Positions 36,401 to 44,559 of a DNA stretch of 64,000 nt are shown in pieces. The DNA comes from Streptomyces sp. A3M-1-3. Its GTDB lineage: Bacteria > Actinomycetota > Actinomycetes > Streptomycetales > Streptomycetaceae. A model generated the notes under the pieces. That model was not told the DNA's origin, searched no databases, and was given only the letters and a program-made list of their open reading frames with translations. The first letter of the stretch is position 1. The number at the start of each line of letters is the position of its first letter. The stretch lies in NCBI RefSeq assembly GCF_024213665.1, contig NZ_JANAVP010000036.1, forward strand, positions 1 to 64,000, given 5' to 3'. The position numbers were made by a program, and so were the translations under genes.

Positions 36401-37149
36401 GCGCCGCGATCCGACGACAGGCTCCGGTCCGCCAGGAATCCCCGGACGTCCTCGCAGGCGCGGATCCGGTCCCGTACGCCCCTGACGTCCGTACGCCGGC
36501 GGGTGATCGAACCCTCGCGCACCCGCCAGTAGTAGACGTGCTCCCGCAGGACGTCGACCGACTCCGCGAGGTAGTGCGCCGGGATCATCACCGGGGCGTC
36601 CTCGTACAGCCTGCCCTCCGGGAAGGCGAAGCCGTGCCGGTCCCAGAAAGTGCGCCGGAACACCTTGTTCCAGGCGACCCGGTCCGTGAGCAGCTCCGGG
36701 GCGCGCGTGATGTGGGTCCGTTCGCGTGTCACGGTGAGCCACCGGTACTGCCAGGCCTGCTCGCGGCCGTGTTCGGTCAGCCGCCACACATTGCCGGTCG
36801 CGAAGTCCGACCCGGTGGCGTCCAGGCTCGCGACCATGCGCTCGTACGCGTCGGGCGCCACGACGTCGTCGCTGTCGACGAACGCCAGATAGGGCGTGCC
36901 CGGTGTGGTGTGCCGTACGCCCGTGTTGCGCGCAGCGCTGAGCCCGGCGTTCTCCTGCCGTACGTATCTGAACCGCGGGTCCCGCTCGGCGAATTCTCTC
37001 GCGATGCGCGGGCTGCCGTCCGTCGAGCCGTCGTCCACCATCACCACCTCGACCGCGACCCCCGTCCGGCCGGCCACCGACCGCAGGCACTCCCGGAGGT
37101 ACTCCTCCACGTTGTGGACGGGGACGACGACGCTTAGACGTGGTTTCAC
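33481..37149 (-). CDS. GT2 plus CDP-glycerol-transferase fusion, altered active-site motif
   Basis: A 1,222-residue protein. Residues 1-230 are a GT2 glycosyltransferase domain (SVVVPVHNVEEYL, DDGSTDGS, DSDDVV). About 390-800 are beta-rich linkers that include a Gly/Gln/Pro low-complexity stretch of about 80 residues. About 830-1215 match the teichoic acid polymerase fold (CDP-glycerol:glycerophosphotransferase), with TDYSSLMFDFAHTGRPMLF. The motif that reads WHGTPLKR in its paralogue at 41050 is WPGTPLWR here, with Pro956 in place of the His thought to be catalytic in TagF. The transferase half may be inactive or changed. The start is the GTG at 37149, facing the gene at 37252 across about 100 bases. 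Confidence 0.88.
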   Translation of the reverse strand: MKPRLSVVVPVHNVEEYLRECLRSVAGRTGVAVEVVMVDDGSTDGSPRIAREFAERDPRFRYVRQENAGLSAARNTGVRHTTPGTPYLAFVDSDDVVAPDAYERMVASLDATGSDFATGNVWRLTEHGREQAWQYRWLTVTRERTHITRAPELLTDRVAWNKVFRRTFWDRHGFAFPEGRLYEDAPVMIPAHYLAESVDVLREHVYYWRVREGSITRRRTDVRGVRDRIRACEDVRGFLADRSLSSDRGAGQRRAYELSCLKDDFVYFLEGLPAGSPEYRSAFLAGTTAFLARADPRIIDGLPVDLRIKWRLVRDRRLTELLDVLVFEQRNGRGVFAVRRDRLGRRSAAYPEAPAARLRRGELPVVARLREARWADDGTLRLAGYAYIRNLGATAPHHSLKAGLLRGTGGGPLLRRVPTRTVYAPETTENSGQELHCYDLSGFEMTVDPKKLKAGAWLVGVVVAGHGVVRRAAVRALDAASAQPLVRDTGEGRRLVLDFRDGRATVEVREYAARVEGHRLDVDAVELTGRLFGGARPVALRIGGASTYPVAVSCDGKRFSVRIARADLAGAGVPQPPPHREPLEVVPPDGELRQAALELADGSPAEVAAAAEMAPGRYVLAGAAGRELCVTADAYGRLALELTRRPVVDRIAWDDRLAAVRIGGTVARGGRNAEPELELVLRHSATDDEVTAPVERHGGRFSTVFAPGGGALCEGSWYVFLREREGEPGSGSGQGNGQGLGGEPDRARKPSRGPGHGGEFGTGQDPAHGQFPGQGPGPGQGLGAEHGQGSEAGRRAGPHGRGVPLRVLAGALDGLPLHRWDRGREFSVDRRAGDRLLITAGSLLPPSERGVYRQHALRSAHYPAQRALPLLHAVLYFDGDSPRAVHEELVRRGTGIEQLWVAHDQQTRVPPTATAVELHSTAWYEALARCRRIVAAGHLPEWFERRDGQTVVQTWPGTPLWRIGTDLAGTLYADHRHLGALPRLARQWDVLVSPSRFATPGLRRALAYGGEVLEAGSPGNDLLFAPGRRKRAERVRRELGIEGGKRVVLYAPTFRDHLAYAPGRHRFGPALDLAAAERALGRDHVLLVRRHPQVTGSVPGARAPFARDVSGHPRTGELLLAADVLVTDYSSLMFDFAHTGRPMLFHTYDLEHYRDTVRGFTLDFEARAPGPLLRDTGELIGALRDLEALSARHAGAYASFRTDFCDLDDGGAAARVADRLLR

Positions 37150-37164
37150 GGAAGGTCAACCCCG

Positions 37165-37184
37165 GGTGACGGACGACGGTCACC
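37165..37184. promoter_or_regulatory. Inverted repeat between divergent polymerase genes
   Basis: GGTGAC and GTCACC are separated by eight bases in the roughly 100-base gap between the two divergent polymerase genes. An operator is possible; the arms are short, so chance cannot be excluded. Confidence 0.35.
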
Positions 37185-37251
37185 GCCACTGGGCCGAACG
37201 GGTGATCCGCCGTTTTCGCCGTACGTGCCCGGATGGCTACTGTCGGTCGCC

Positions 37252-39357
37252 GTGCCTCTATTCAGCGTTGTCGTACCCGTGTACCGCGTCCAGGGCTATC
37301 TGCGGGAGTGCCTGGAATCCGTACTCAACCAGTCCTGCGGCGACTTCGAACTCATCGTGGTGGACGACCACTCGCCCGACGCTTGCGGCGCGATCGCCGC
37401 CGAGTACGCCGAGCGCGACGCCCGGGTGCGGCTGCTGAGCACGGCCGCGCACGCCGGGACGGGCGCGGCGCGCAATGCCGGGGCCGGCCAGGCCTGCGGC
37501 CGGCATCTGCTCTTCCTCGACGGCGACGACATCCTGCTGCCGGGCGCGCTGGAGGCCGTCGCCGACCGGCTCGCCACGGCCGGGGAACCGGAGCCGGACC
37601 TGCTCCTCCTCGGGCACGACAGCATCGACTGGTGGGGGGACGTCCACCCCGCCGGGGTCTCGTTCGACGATCCGCTCGGGGCGACCCCGGCCGCCTGGAA
37701 CCGGGTGTTCCGGCGCGACTTCTTCGTACGGCACGGGCTGCGCTTCCCGGACGGTCCGTACGGGGACGTGCTGCCCGTCCACCAGGCCACCCTCCTCGCC
37801 GCCGACAACACGGCGGTGCTCGACGAGGTGTGCGTGCGGTGGCGCGAGCGGCGCTCCGGCAGCGTGTCGACGACCCCCGGCCGGCACCACTTCGCGATCA
37901 CCGAGCAGTACGCGTACCTCCTCGCGGCCACCCCGGACGCGGCCGACCGGGCCCGGCTCTTCCCGTACATGATCCGCCATCTGCTGGCCGTGCTCACCGA
38001 TCCCGGCCGCATCGCCGCCCCCGACCGCGCGGACTTCTTCCGGGCCGTCTCCGACCACTACCGGACCCACCGGCCCGACGACTACCAACCGCCGGCCGGT
38101 GAGGCAGGACCGCGCCACCGGGCCCTCGCCGCCGGCTCGTACGCCGCGTTCCGGGCCGTGCGGGCCGCCGACAGCGGCCTCGCGCACGGGCGTGCCGTAC
38201 TGGGCGCGGGAAAGAAGGCACTGCGCCGCCAGGTCCTGCGGACCGCCTACCGCGCCGATCTGCACCGCCCGCTCGACCCGGACCTGGCCGTCTACGGCGC
38301 GTACTGGAACCGCGGGGTCTCCTGCAATCCGGCCGCGATCCACCGCAAGGCCCGCGAACTCGCCCCGCACATCCGCGGCGTGTGGGTCGTCGGCAGCCGG
38401 TACCGCGACCGGCTTCCCGAGGGCACCGACCACGTCATCGAGGGGTCCCGCGGCTACTGGCAGGTCATGGCCCGCGCAACGTACCTGGTCAACAACTCCG
38501 GCTTCCCCGGCGGCTTCACCAAGCGGCCCGGCCAGATCTATCTGCAGACCCATCACGGCACCCCGCTCAAGACGATGGGCCTCGACCAGCGCCGCTACCC
38601 GGCCGGCGGCCACGGCATCAGCTTCGCCAAGGTCCTCGACCACGCCGACCAGTGGGACTACAGCCTCTCCGCGAACCAGCACTCCACCGAGGTCTGGGAG
38701 CGGGTCTATCCCAGTACGTACGAGGCGCTGAACCTGGGATACCCGCGCAACGACGTCTACTTCACCTCCGCCGCCGACGACATCGCGCGCATCCGCGCCG
38801 GCCTCGGCATCGAACCCGGCCAGCGGGCGGTCCTCTACGCCCCCACGCACCGCGACTACCAGCAGGGCTTCCACCCGCGACTGGACCTGGCACGCTTCGC
38901 CGACCTGCTCGGCCCCTCCTGCGTCCTCCTCGTCCGCGCCCACTACTACTACCGTGAGGCCGCCCACCTCGCGCCCCGCCCCCGGACCGGCCACGTCATC
39001 GACGTCACCGACCACCCCTCCACCGAAGAACTCGCGCTGGCCGCCGATGTGTTGATCACCGACTACTCGTCACTGATGTTCGACTACGCGTGCCTCGACC
39101 GCCCGGTCGTCGTCTACGCCCCCGACTGGCAGGCGTACCGGCTCTCCCGTGGCACGTACCTCGACCCGCTCTCGGGCCGCCTGGGCGACACCCCCGGCGC
39201 GATCGCCACCAGCGAACCCGAACTCCGCGACCTCTTCCGCCACGACGGCTGGGACACGGACGCGACGGCGAAGCTGCGCGAGGCGTTCCGGGCGCGCTTC
39301 TGCCCGTACGAGGACGGACGGGCCGCCGAGCGCGTGGTGCGCCGCGTCTTCGGATGA
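37252..39357 (+). CDS. GT2 plus CDP-glycerol-transferase polymerase
   Basis: A protein of about 701 residues. The N-terminal GT2 domain shows SVVVPVYRVQGYLRECLESV, VDDHSPDACG and FLDGDDILL. The C-terminal teichoic-acid polymerase domain shows THHGTPLKTMG with His435, VLYAPTHRD, and TDYSSLMFDYA. It should add repeating glycerol- or ribitol-phosphate-type units to a wall polymer after a sugar transfer step. I prefer the GTG at 37252 (PLFSVVVP), which matches its paralogue; a GTG at 37225 would add nine residues. It is most like the gene at 57087. It probably leads the rightward run of polymer genes. Confidence 0.88.
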   Translation: MPLFSVVVPVYRVQGYLRECLESVLNQSCGDFELIVVDDHSPDACGAIAAEYAERDARVRLLSTAAHAGTGAARNAGAGQACGRHLLFLDGDDILLPGALEAVADRLATAGEPEPDLLLLGHDSIDWWGDVHPAGVSFDDPLGATPAAWNRVFRRDFFVRHGLRFPDGPYGDVLPVHQATLLAADNTAVLDEVCVRWRERRSGSVSTTPGRHHFAITEQYAYLLAATPDAADRARLFPYMIRHLLAVLTDPGRIAAPDRADFFRAVSDHYRTHRPDDYQPPAGEAGPRHRALAAGSYAAFRAVRAADSGLAHGRAVLGAGKKALRRQVLRTAYRADLHRPLDPDLAVYGAYWNRGVSCNPAAIHRKARELAPHIRGVWVVGSRYRDRLPEGTDHVIEGSRGYWQVMARATYLVNNSGFPGGFTKRPGQIYLQTHHGTPLKTMGLDQRRYPAGGHGISFAKVLDHADQWDYSLSANQHSTEVWERVYPSTYEALNLGYPRNDVYFTSAADDIARIRAGLGIEPGQRAVLYAPTHRDYQQGFHPRLDLARFADLLGPSCVLLVRAHYYYREAAHLAPRPRTGHVIDVTDHPSTEELALAADVLITDYSSLMFDYACLDRPVVVYAPDWQAYRLSRGTYLDPLSGRLGDTPGAIATSEPELRDLFRHDGWDTDATAKLREAFRARFCPYEDGRAAERVVRRVFG

Positions 39358-39361
39358 CCAC

Positions 39362-39401
39362 GACCAGTCCTAGACCAGTCCTAGACCAGTCCTAGACCGG
39401 T
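39362..39401 (+). repeat. 11-bp tandem repeat in a 61-base gap
   Basis: Three perfect copies of GACCAGTCCTA (39362-39394) and a partial fourth fill most of the gap between the polymerase and methyltransferase genes. Each unit ends in CTAG-like sequence, which is rare in Streptomyces DNA. It could set mRNA spacing or bind a protein; no function is known. Confidence 0.85.
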
Positions 39402-39418
39402 CCGACGAAAGGACCCTC

Positions 39419-40111
39419 ATGCACAAGTCCGCGCACGACCAGATGGCGCTCTGCGTCACGGAGTACCTGCCGGCCGACCGGCGCCACCGCGTCGTCGACC
39501 TCGGCTCCCGGATCTCCGACGGGCAGAGCCGTACCCACCGGGAACTGCTGGCCGGCCACGACATCGACTACGTCGGTGTCGATGTGCAGGACGGCCCCAA
39601 CGTGGACGCGGTGATGACCAGGCCGTACCGCATCCCGGTGAAATCACGCAGCGCCGACTGCGTCATCTCGGGGCAGGCATTCGAGCACATCCCGTTCTTC
39701 TGGGCGTCGATGCTGGAGATCGCCCGGATCCTCAAGCCCGGCGGCCTGGCCTTCATCACGGCCCCCTCCCGTGGCCATGTGCACGATGCGCAGGACTGCT
39801 GGCGGTACTACCCCGACGGCTTCCGGGCGATGGCCGCGTACTCGGGACTGCGGCTGCGCGAGGCGTACACCGACTTCCCGCCGATGAGGGGCATCCGGCA
39901 CGACTACGCGGCCATCGACGCCAAGAACGCGTACTGGGGCGACAGCGTCGGCGTCTTCCAGAAGCCCCCGCGGACCAGGGCCCGTTCGACCGCCGCGGCC
40001 TTCGCGGTGCGCGAGCTGACCGTGTGGTGGGCGAACCGGGTCGGCGGGGTCGACCGCGTCCCATTGCCCCGACCGTTGGAAGGCCGGGTACGACAGGTTG
40101 ACGAAAAGTGA
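39419..40111 (+). CDS. SAM-dependent methyltransferase (class I)
   Basis: A 230-residue cytosolic protein with a class I methyltransferase fold. RVVDLGSRIS is motif I, YVGVDVQDGPNVD holds the acidic ribose-binding residue, and ARILKPGGLAFITAPS is motif III. FWASMLEIARILKPGG and DCWRYYPDGFRAM resemble methyltransferases found in surface polysaccharide loci. GAAAGGA precedes the ATG at 39419. It lies between a polymerase and a TylF-like enzyme on the same strand, so modification of a sugar or polymer end is a fair guess. Confidence 0.85.
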   Translation: MHKSAHDQMALCVTEYLPADRRHRVVDLGSRISDGQSRTHRELLAGHDIDYVGVDVQDGPNVDAVMTRPYRIPVKSRSADCVISGQAFEHIPFFWASMLEIARILKPGGLAFITAPSRGHVHDAQDCWRYYPDGFRAMAAYSGLRLREAYTDFPPMRGIRHDYAAIDAKNAYWGDSVGVFQKPPRTRARSTAAAFAVRELTVWWANRVGGVDRVPLPRPLEGRVRQVDEK

Positions 40112-40145
40112 CATACAGAACAACCCGCGCGTACATTCCGTCGGC

Positions 40146-40973
40146 ATGGCATGGCGAAACGCAGTGAACGGCGTACTCCAGCAACTCACCGGACATCAGC
40201 TCAGGCGCGTCCCGGTGGTCCCCGCCCCCAGGCCGGTGGTGGCGGTCCCGGTGGCGGCTCCGGTGGCGGCCCCGAAGCCCCGGCCCAAGAAGGAACTCAC
40301 CTTCCCCAAGGACTACGACACCGAGGCTCAGGACATCATCCGGGCCGTCAAGCCGCGGACGATGACCTCACCCGAGAAGCTCAACGCGCTGATCTATGCG
40401 GTGCGTCACGTCGTCCGGCACGACATCCCCGGCGACATCGTGGAGTGCGGAGTCTGGCGCGGCGGCAGCATGCAGGCCGTCACGAAGACGCTGCTCGCGC
40501 TCGGCGAGACCGAGCGGGACCTCCACCTCTTCGACACGTACGAGGGAATGACTCCGCCCACCGAGGAGGACATGCGGCGCGACGGGAAGTCCGCCGCGGA
40601 ACTGCTCGCCGTACAGGGCAAGGACCGGCCGATCTGGGCGGTGGCCTCCCTGGAGGACGTGCGGGCAGGCTTCGAGGACGTCCCGTACCCGGCGGACCGG
40701 ATCCACTACGTGCGGGGCAAGGTCGAGGACACCGTGCCCCAGCAGGCGCCCGAGCAGATCTCCATCCTGCGCCTGGACACCGACTGGTACGCCTCCACCC
40801 GGCACGAACTCGAATGCCTCTACCCGCGTCTGGTCAGCGGCGGTGTGCTGCTGATCGACGACTACGGGTACTGGCAGGGGTCGCGGCAGGCCACCGACGA
40901 GTTCCTGGAGAAGACCGGTGAACGGCTGCTGCTCCTGCGCATGGACGAGGGCCGCATCGCCGTAAAGCCCTGA
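40146..40973 (+). CDS. TylF/MycF-type O-methyltransferase
   Basis: A 275-residue enzyme. The core has GDIVECGVWRGGSM (SAM site), LHLFDTYEGMTPPTEED, then RLDTDWYASTRHELECLYP and LLIDDYGYWQG, whose Asp residues bind metal in macrocin O-methyltransferases. A Pro/Ala/Val-rich leader of about 45 residues precedes the domain. The ATG at 40146 is preferred; a TTG at 40098 would add 16 residues. TylF-type enzymes methylate sugar hydroxyls and also occur in glycan loci, which suits this place. It follows the other methyltransferase by 34 bases. Confidence 0.9.
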   Translation: MAWRNAVNGVLQQLTGHQLRRVPVVPAPRPVVAVPVAAPVAAPKPRPKKELTFPKDYDTEAQDIIRAVKPRTMTSPEKLNALIYAVRHVVRHDIPGDIVECGVWRGGSMQAVTKTLLALGETERDLHLFDTYEGMTPPTEEDMRRDGKSAAELLAVQGKDRPIWAVASLEDVRAGFEDVPYPADRIHYVRGKVEDTVPQQAPEQISILRLDTDWYASTRHELECLYPRLVSGGVLLIDDYGYWQGSRQATDEFLEKTGERLLLLRMDEGRIAVKP

Positions 40974-41049
40974 AGCCGTAAAGCCGTAACGCCCGGAAAC
41001 GCCCGCAAGCCCTGAACCACCCCCAACCCGGAAGGACTGTGCGCAGCGC

Positions 41050-44000
41050 ATGACGCCCCGCCTCACCGTCGTCGTCCCCATCTACAACGTCGAGGACTAC
41101 CTCGGCGAGTGCCTGCGCTCGCTGGCCGACCAGACCATGCCGGACTTCGAGGTCGTCATGGTCAACGACGGCTCGACGGACGGCAGTGCGCGGATCGCCG
41201 CCGGGTTCGCGGCCGGGGACGAGCGGTTCAGGCTGGTCGAACAGGCCAACGCCGGGCTGGGCGCGGCACGCAACACCGGCGCCGGTCTCGCCCGGGGAGA
41301 GTTCCTGGCCTTCGTCGACAGCGACGACGTCGTGCCGCCCGACGCGTACGCGCGCATGCTGTCCGCGCTCGACGCGTCGGGATCCGACTTCGCCACGGGA
41401 AACGTCCTCAGGCTGCGCGCGAGCGGTGCGCTGGAACAGTCGCCGATGTTCCGCAGGCCCATGGCGAATTCCCGCTCCGGGACCGGGGTGATGCGCGACT
41501 GGATCCTGCTCGGGGACCGGATCGCCTGCAACAAGGTGTTCCGCAAGTCCTTCTGGGACGCCCACTCCTTCGCCTTTCCCACCGGCGTGCTCTACGAGGA
41601 CGTCGCGGTGGTCCTGCCGGCCCACTTCCTGGCCGGCGGCGTCGACGTACTGTCCGAGCCCGTCTACCACTGGCGGGACCGGGACGGCTCGATCACCAAC
41701 CGGCGCAGTGTCCCCCGGGGAATCCGCGACCGGGTCACCGCCGTCTCCACGGTGAGCCGGTTTCTCGCCGAGCGGGCCGAACTGGGCACGCCAGTCTGGG
41801 CCGAGGCCAAGCGGCGCTACGACGAGCAGGCGCTCTCCGGCGATCTCTGGCTGTTCATCGAAGCCCTTCCCGAAGGCGACGCCGACTACCACCAAGCCTT
41901 CCTCCAGCACGCCAACTCCTTCGCCGACACGGTGGACCAGCGCGTCCTTGACGGTCTCCCGCTGCACCTGCGGGTGAAGTGGCATCTCATCCGGGAGCGC
42001 CGTATGCCGGAACTGCTCGCCCTGCTGGCCTTCGAGAAGCAGGATCCGGGCACGTTCCGGGTGCGCTCGCGCGGCCTGCGCCGCCGACTCGCCGCCGAGT
42101 ACCCGGTCCTCACCGGACGCCTCCCCCGTGCCGTCGCCGCACTGAAGCCCGCCGAACTGCCGGTGACTTCGCATCTGACCGAAGCCGTCTGGCGGGACGG
42201 CAAACTCCACCTCAAGGGCTACGCGTACGTACGCAACGTGCCGGCCGACACCCGCGGCGGACCGGTCCGGCTGGGCTGGCTGCGCGCCGGGCGGCGGCAC
42301 GTCATCCCGCTTCGCCTCAGCCGTGTCCGTACACCCGCCGCGACATACGAGTCCCGGCAGCGGCTGCACGGCTACGACTGGGCCGGCTTCGAGACGGTCG
42401 TCGACCCGCGACGCCTCGCCCGCCGGAAACCGCGCACCACCTGGAAGCTGGAGGTGGCGGTGGCCGGCACCGGGCGGCTGCGGCGCGGCCCGATGCGGAT
42501 GCCGGGATCGCCCGCCGTACCCGCCGTGCACTACGTGGACGACAGCACGCGCGTGGTGCCCGTGCTGTCGGGTAACAAGGTGCAGCTGCGCGTCGAGCAG
42601 GTGCATGCCCTCCTTACCGGGCATACGGCGACGGACGGCGCCGTACGCGTCGAGGGGACCCTGCTCGCCGGTTCCGGCAGCGCGCCCACCACCCTCAGTA
42701 TCGAGAACTGGTACACCAAAGCCGCCCACGAAGCGCCGCTCACCCTTTCCGGCACGGCCTTCACCGCTGATGTACCACTCGCTGTGTTCGAGGCCGGCGG
42801 GGCTGACCGGCAGGCATCCGTGCCCTGGGGCGTCCAGCTCGTCCGCGCCGACGGCAGCAGGCTGCTGGTGGCGGCCCGCGACGCCGACGGTCCCGGCCGC
42901 TACCGGCTCGGCGGCGGACGGGAGCTGTGCGTCACCGCCAACGCCGTCGGGAACCTGGTGCTGTGCGACCAGACCGTGCAGCCGATCACCGACTCCGTCT
43001 CCTGGACGCAGGACGGACACCTGGTCCTGGAGGGCACCTTCCCGGGCAGCGGATCCCCGTTCCCGGAACTGGTGCTGCGGCACAGCGCCCACCACGAGGA
43101 GGCGGCCTTCCCGGTCGCCCACGCCGACGGCCGCTTCCGCGCCGCCTTCCCGCCCGCCGCCGCCCCGGCGCTCTGCGGGACCTCACCGCTGGCCGAGGGG
43201 CGCTGGTATCCGTACTTCCGTACACCGGGGGAGTCCGACCCCGAACAGTACCTGCCCATGCGGCTGCGAGCGGACCAGCACCCGGCCGTCCCGGTCGTAC
43301 GGACCCTGAACGGGCGCGAGTTCACCCTGACCCGGCGCTCGCACGACCGACTGGTGCTCGAGTCCGGCTCCGCGCTGCCCGCCGACGCGCGCGGCGCCCA
43401 CCGCCAGCAGCAGCTGCGCGAGCGGTACGCCGGGCTGCGACGCGGCGGCGCAGCGCTGCGGGACACCGTCCTGTACTGCAGCTTCGACGGCAGGCAGTAC
43501 TCGGACTCGCCGCGCGCCGTGCACGAGGAACTCGCCGGGCGGGGGCTGCCGCTGGAGCACCTGTGGACCGTGCGCGACCAGCAGGTGAGCGTGCCGCCCA
43601 GCGCCCTGCCCGTCGCCCTGCACAGCGCCGAGTGGTACGAGGCGCTGGCCCGGTCCCGCTGGATCGTCACCAACACCCAGCTGCCGCAGTGGTTCGAGCG
43701 GGCGGCGGACCAGTTCGTCGTACAGACCTGGCACGGCACCCCGCTCAAGCGCATCGGGCGCGACCTGGCCGGCAGCGCCTGCGCCGACGCGGAGTACATC
43801 GCCACGCTGGAGCGGCGGGCCGCCCAGTGGAGCGTCCTCGTCTCCCCGAACCGGTTCTCCACCCCGGTGATGCGCCGCGCCTTCGGCTACACCGGTGACG
43901 TCCTGGAGTGCGGCTATCCCCGCAACGACCTGCTGCACGCCGCCGACCGCGCCAAGGTCGCCGCGGCCGTACGGGAGCGCCTGGCGATCCCCGATGGCAA

Positions 44001-44559
44001 ACGGGTCGTCCTGTACGCGCCGACCTGGCGGGAGGACCGGCCCCGGCAGGGCGGCCGCTACCGGCTCGACCCGCGGCTCGACCTCCAGCTCGACCTCGCC
44101 GCCGTCGAGCGGGCCCTCGGCGCAGACCATGTGCTGCTGGTACGCAGGCACTACCTGGTCGGCGGGTCCGTACCGGGCAGCGGCCAGGGCTTCGTCCGGG
44201 ACGTCTCGAGCTACCCGGACGCCGCCGAACTCCTGCTGATCAGCGATGTGCTGGTCACCGACTACTCCTCGCTGATGTTCGATTTCGCCCACACCGGGCG
44301 CCCGATGCTCTTCCACACCTACGACCTGGCGCACTACCGCGACACGCTGCGCGGCTTCTGCTTCGACTTCGAGGCGCGGGCGCCCGGTCCGCTGTTCGCC
44401 GACGCCGCCGGGCTGACCGAGGCGCTGCGCTCGCCCGTCGCCGCCACCGCGGACCACGCCGACGCATACGCCCGCTTCCGGGAGACCTTCTGCGACCTCG
44501 ACCAGGGGGACGCGTCCGTCCGGGTCGCCAATCTGATGCTCGGGGGAGGCCGGTCATGA
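41050..44559 (+). CDS. GT2 plus CDP-glycerol-transferase polymerase
   Basis: A 1,169-residue paralogue of the protein at 33481-37149, with the same order: GT2 domain (TVVVPIYNVEDYL, NDGSTDGS, DSDDVV), a long beta-rich middle (about 360-780), and a polymerase domain with TWHGTPLKRIG (His895), VLYAPTWRED and TDYSSLMFDFAHTGRPMLF. Here the active-site motif is intact and the low-complexity insert is absent. The start is the ATG at 41050, after a 76-base gap with GGAAGGA. The stop overlaps the next start (ATGA). It should be a wall-polymer polymerase acting on the cytosolic membrane face. Confidence 0.9.
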   Translation: MTPRLTVVVPIYNVEDYLGECLRSLADQTMPDFEVVMVNDGSTDGSARIAAGFAAGDERFRLVEQANAGLGAARNTGAGLARGEFLAFVDSDDVVPPDAYARMLSALDASGSDFATGNVLRLRASGALEQSPMFRRPMANSRSGTGVMRDWILLGDRIACNKVFRKSFWDAHSFAFPTGVLYEDVAVVLPAHFLAGGVDVLSEPVYHWRDRDGSITNRRSVPRGIRDRVTAVSTVSRFLAERAELGTPVWAEAKRRYDEQALSGDLWLFIEALPEGDADYHQAFLQHANSFADTVDQRVLDGLPLHLRVKWHLIRERRMPELLALLAFEKQDPGTFRVRSRGLRRRLAAEYPVLTGRLPRAVAALKPAELPVTSHLTEAVWRDGKLHLKGYAYVRNVPADTRGGPVRLGWLRAGRRHVIPLRLSRVRTPAATYESRQRLHGYDWAGFETVVDPRRLARRKPRTTWKLEVAVAGTGRLRRGPMRMPGSPAVPAVHYVDDSTRVVPVLSGNKVQLRVEQVHALLTGHTATDGAVRVEGTLLAGSGSAPTTLSIENWYTKAAHEAPLTLSGTAFTADVPLAVFEAGGADRQASVPWGVQLVRADGSRLLVAARDADGPGRYRLGGGRELCVTANAVGNLVLCDQTVQPITDSVSWTQDGHLVLEGTFPGSGSPFPELVLRHSAHHEEAAFPVAHADGRFRAAFPPAAAPALCGTSPLAEGRWYPYFRTPGESDPEQYLPMRLRADQHPAVPVVRTLNGREFTLTRRSHDRLVLESGSALPADARGAHRQQQLRERYAGLRRGGAALRDTVLYCSFDGRQYSDSPRAVHEELAGRGLPLEHLWTVRDQQVSVPPSALPVALHSAEWYEALARSRWIVTNTQLPQWFERAADQFVVQTWHGTPLKRIGRDLAGSACADAEYIATLERRAAQWSVLVSPNRFSTPVMRRAFGYTGDVLECGYPRNDLLHAADRAKVAAAVRERLAIPDGKRVVLYAPTWREDRPRQGGRYRLDPRLDLQLDLAAVERALGADHVLLVRRHYLVGGSVPGSGQGFVRDVSSYPDAAELLLISDVLVTDYSSLMFDFAHTGRPMLFHTYDLAHYRDTLRGFCFDFEARAPGPLFADAAGLTEALRSPVAATADHADAYARFRETFCDLDQGDASVRVANLMLGGGRS

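Noticed and set aside
33571..37137. 1,188-codon plus-strand frame opposite the polymerase at 33481
   Set aside because: It is antisense to a recognised two-domain enzyme with good motifs. No motif or ribosome site supports the plus frame.
40098..40112. Promoter with a TTGACG -35 before the TylF-like gene
   Set aside because: No -10 element lies at a suitable distance, and the gene is well placed for read-through from the preceding methyltransferase.
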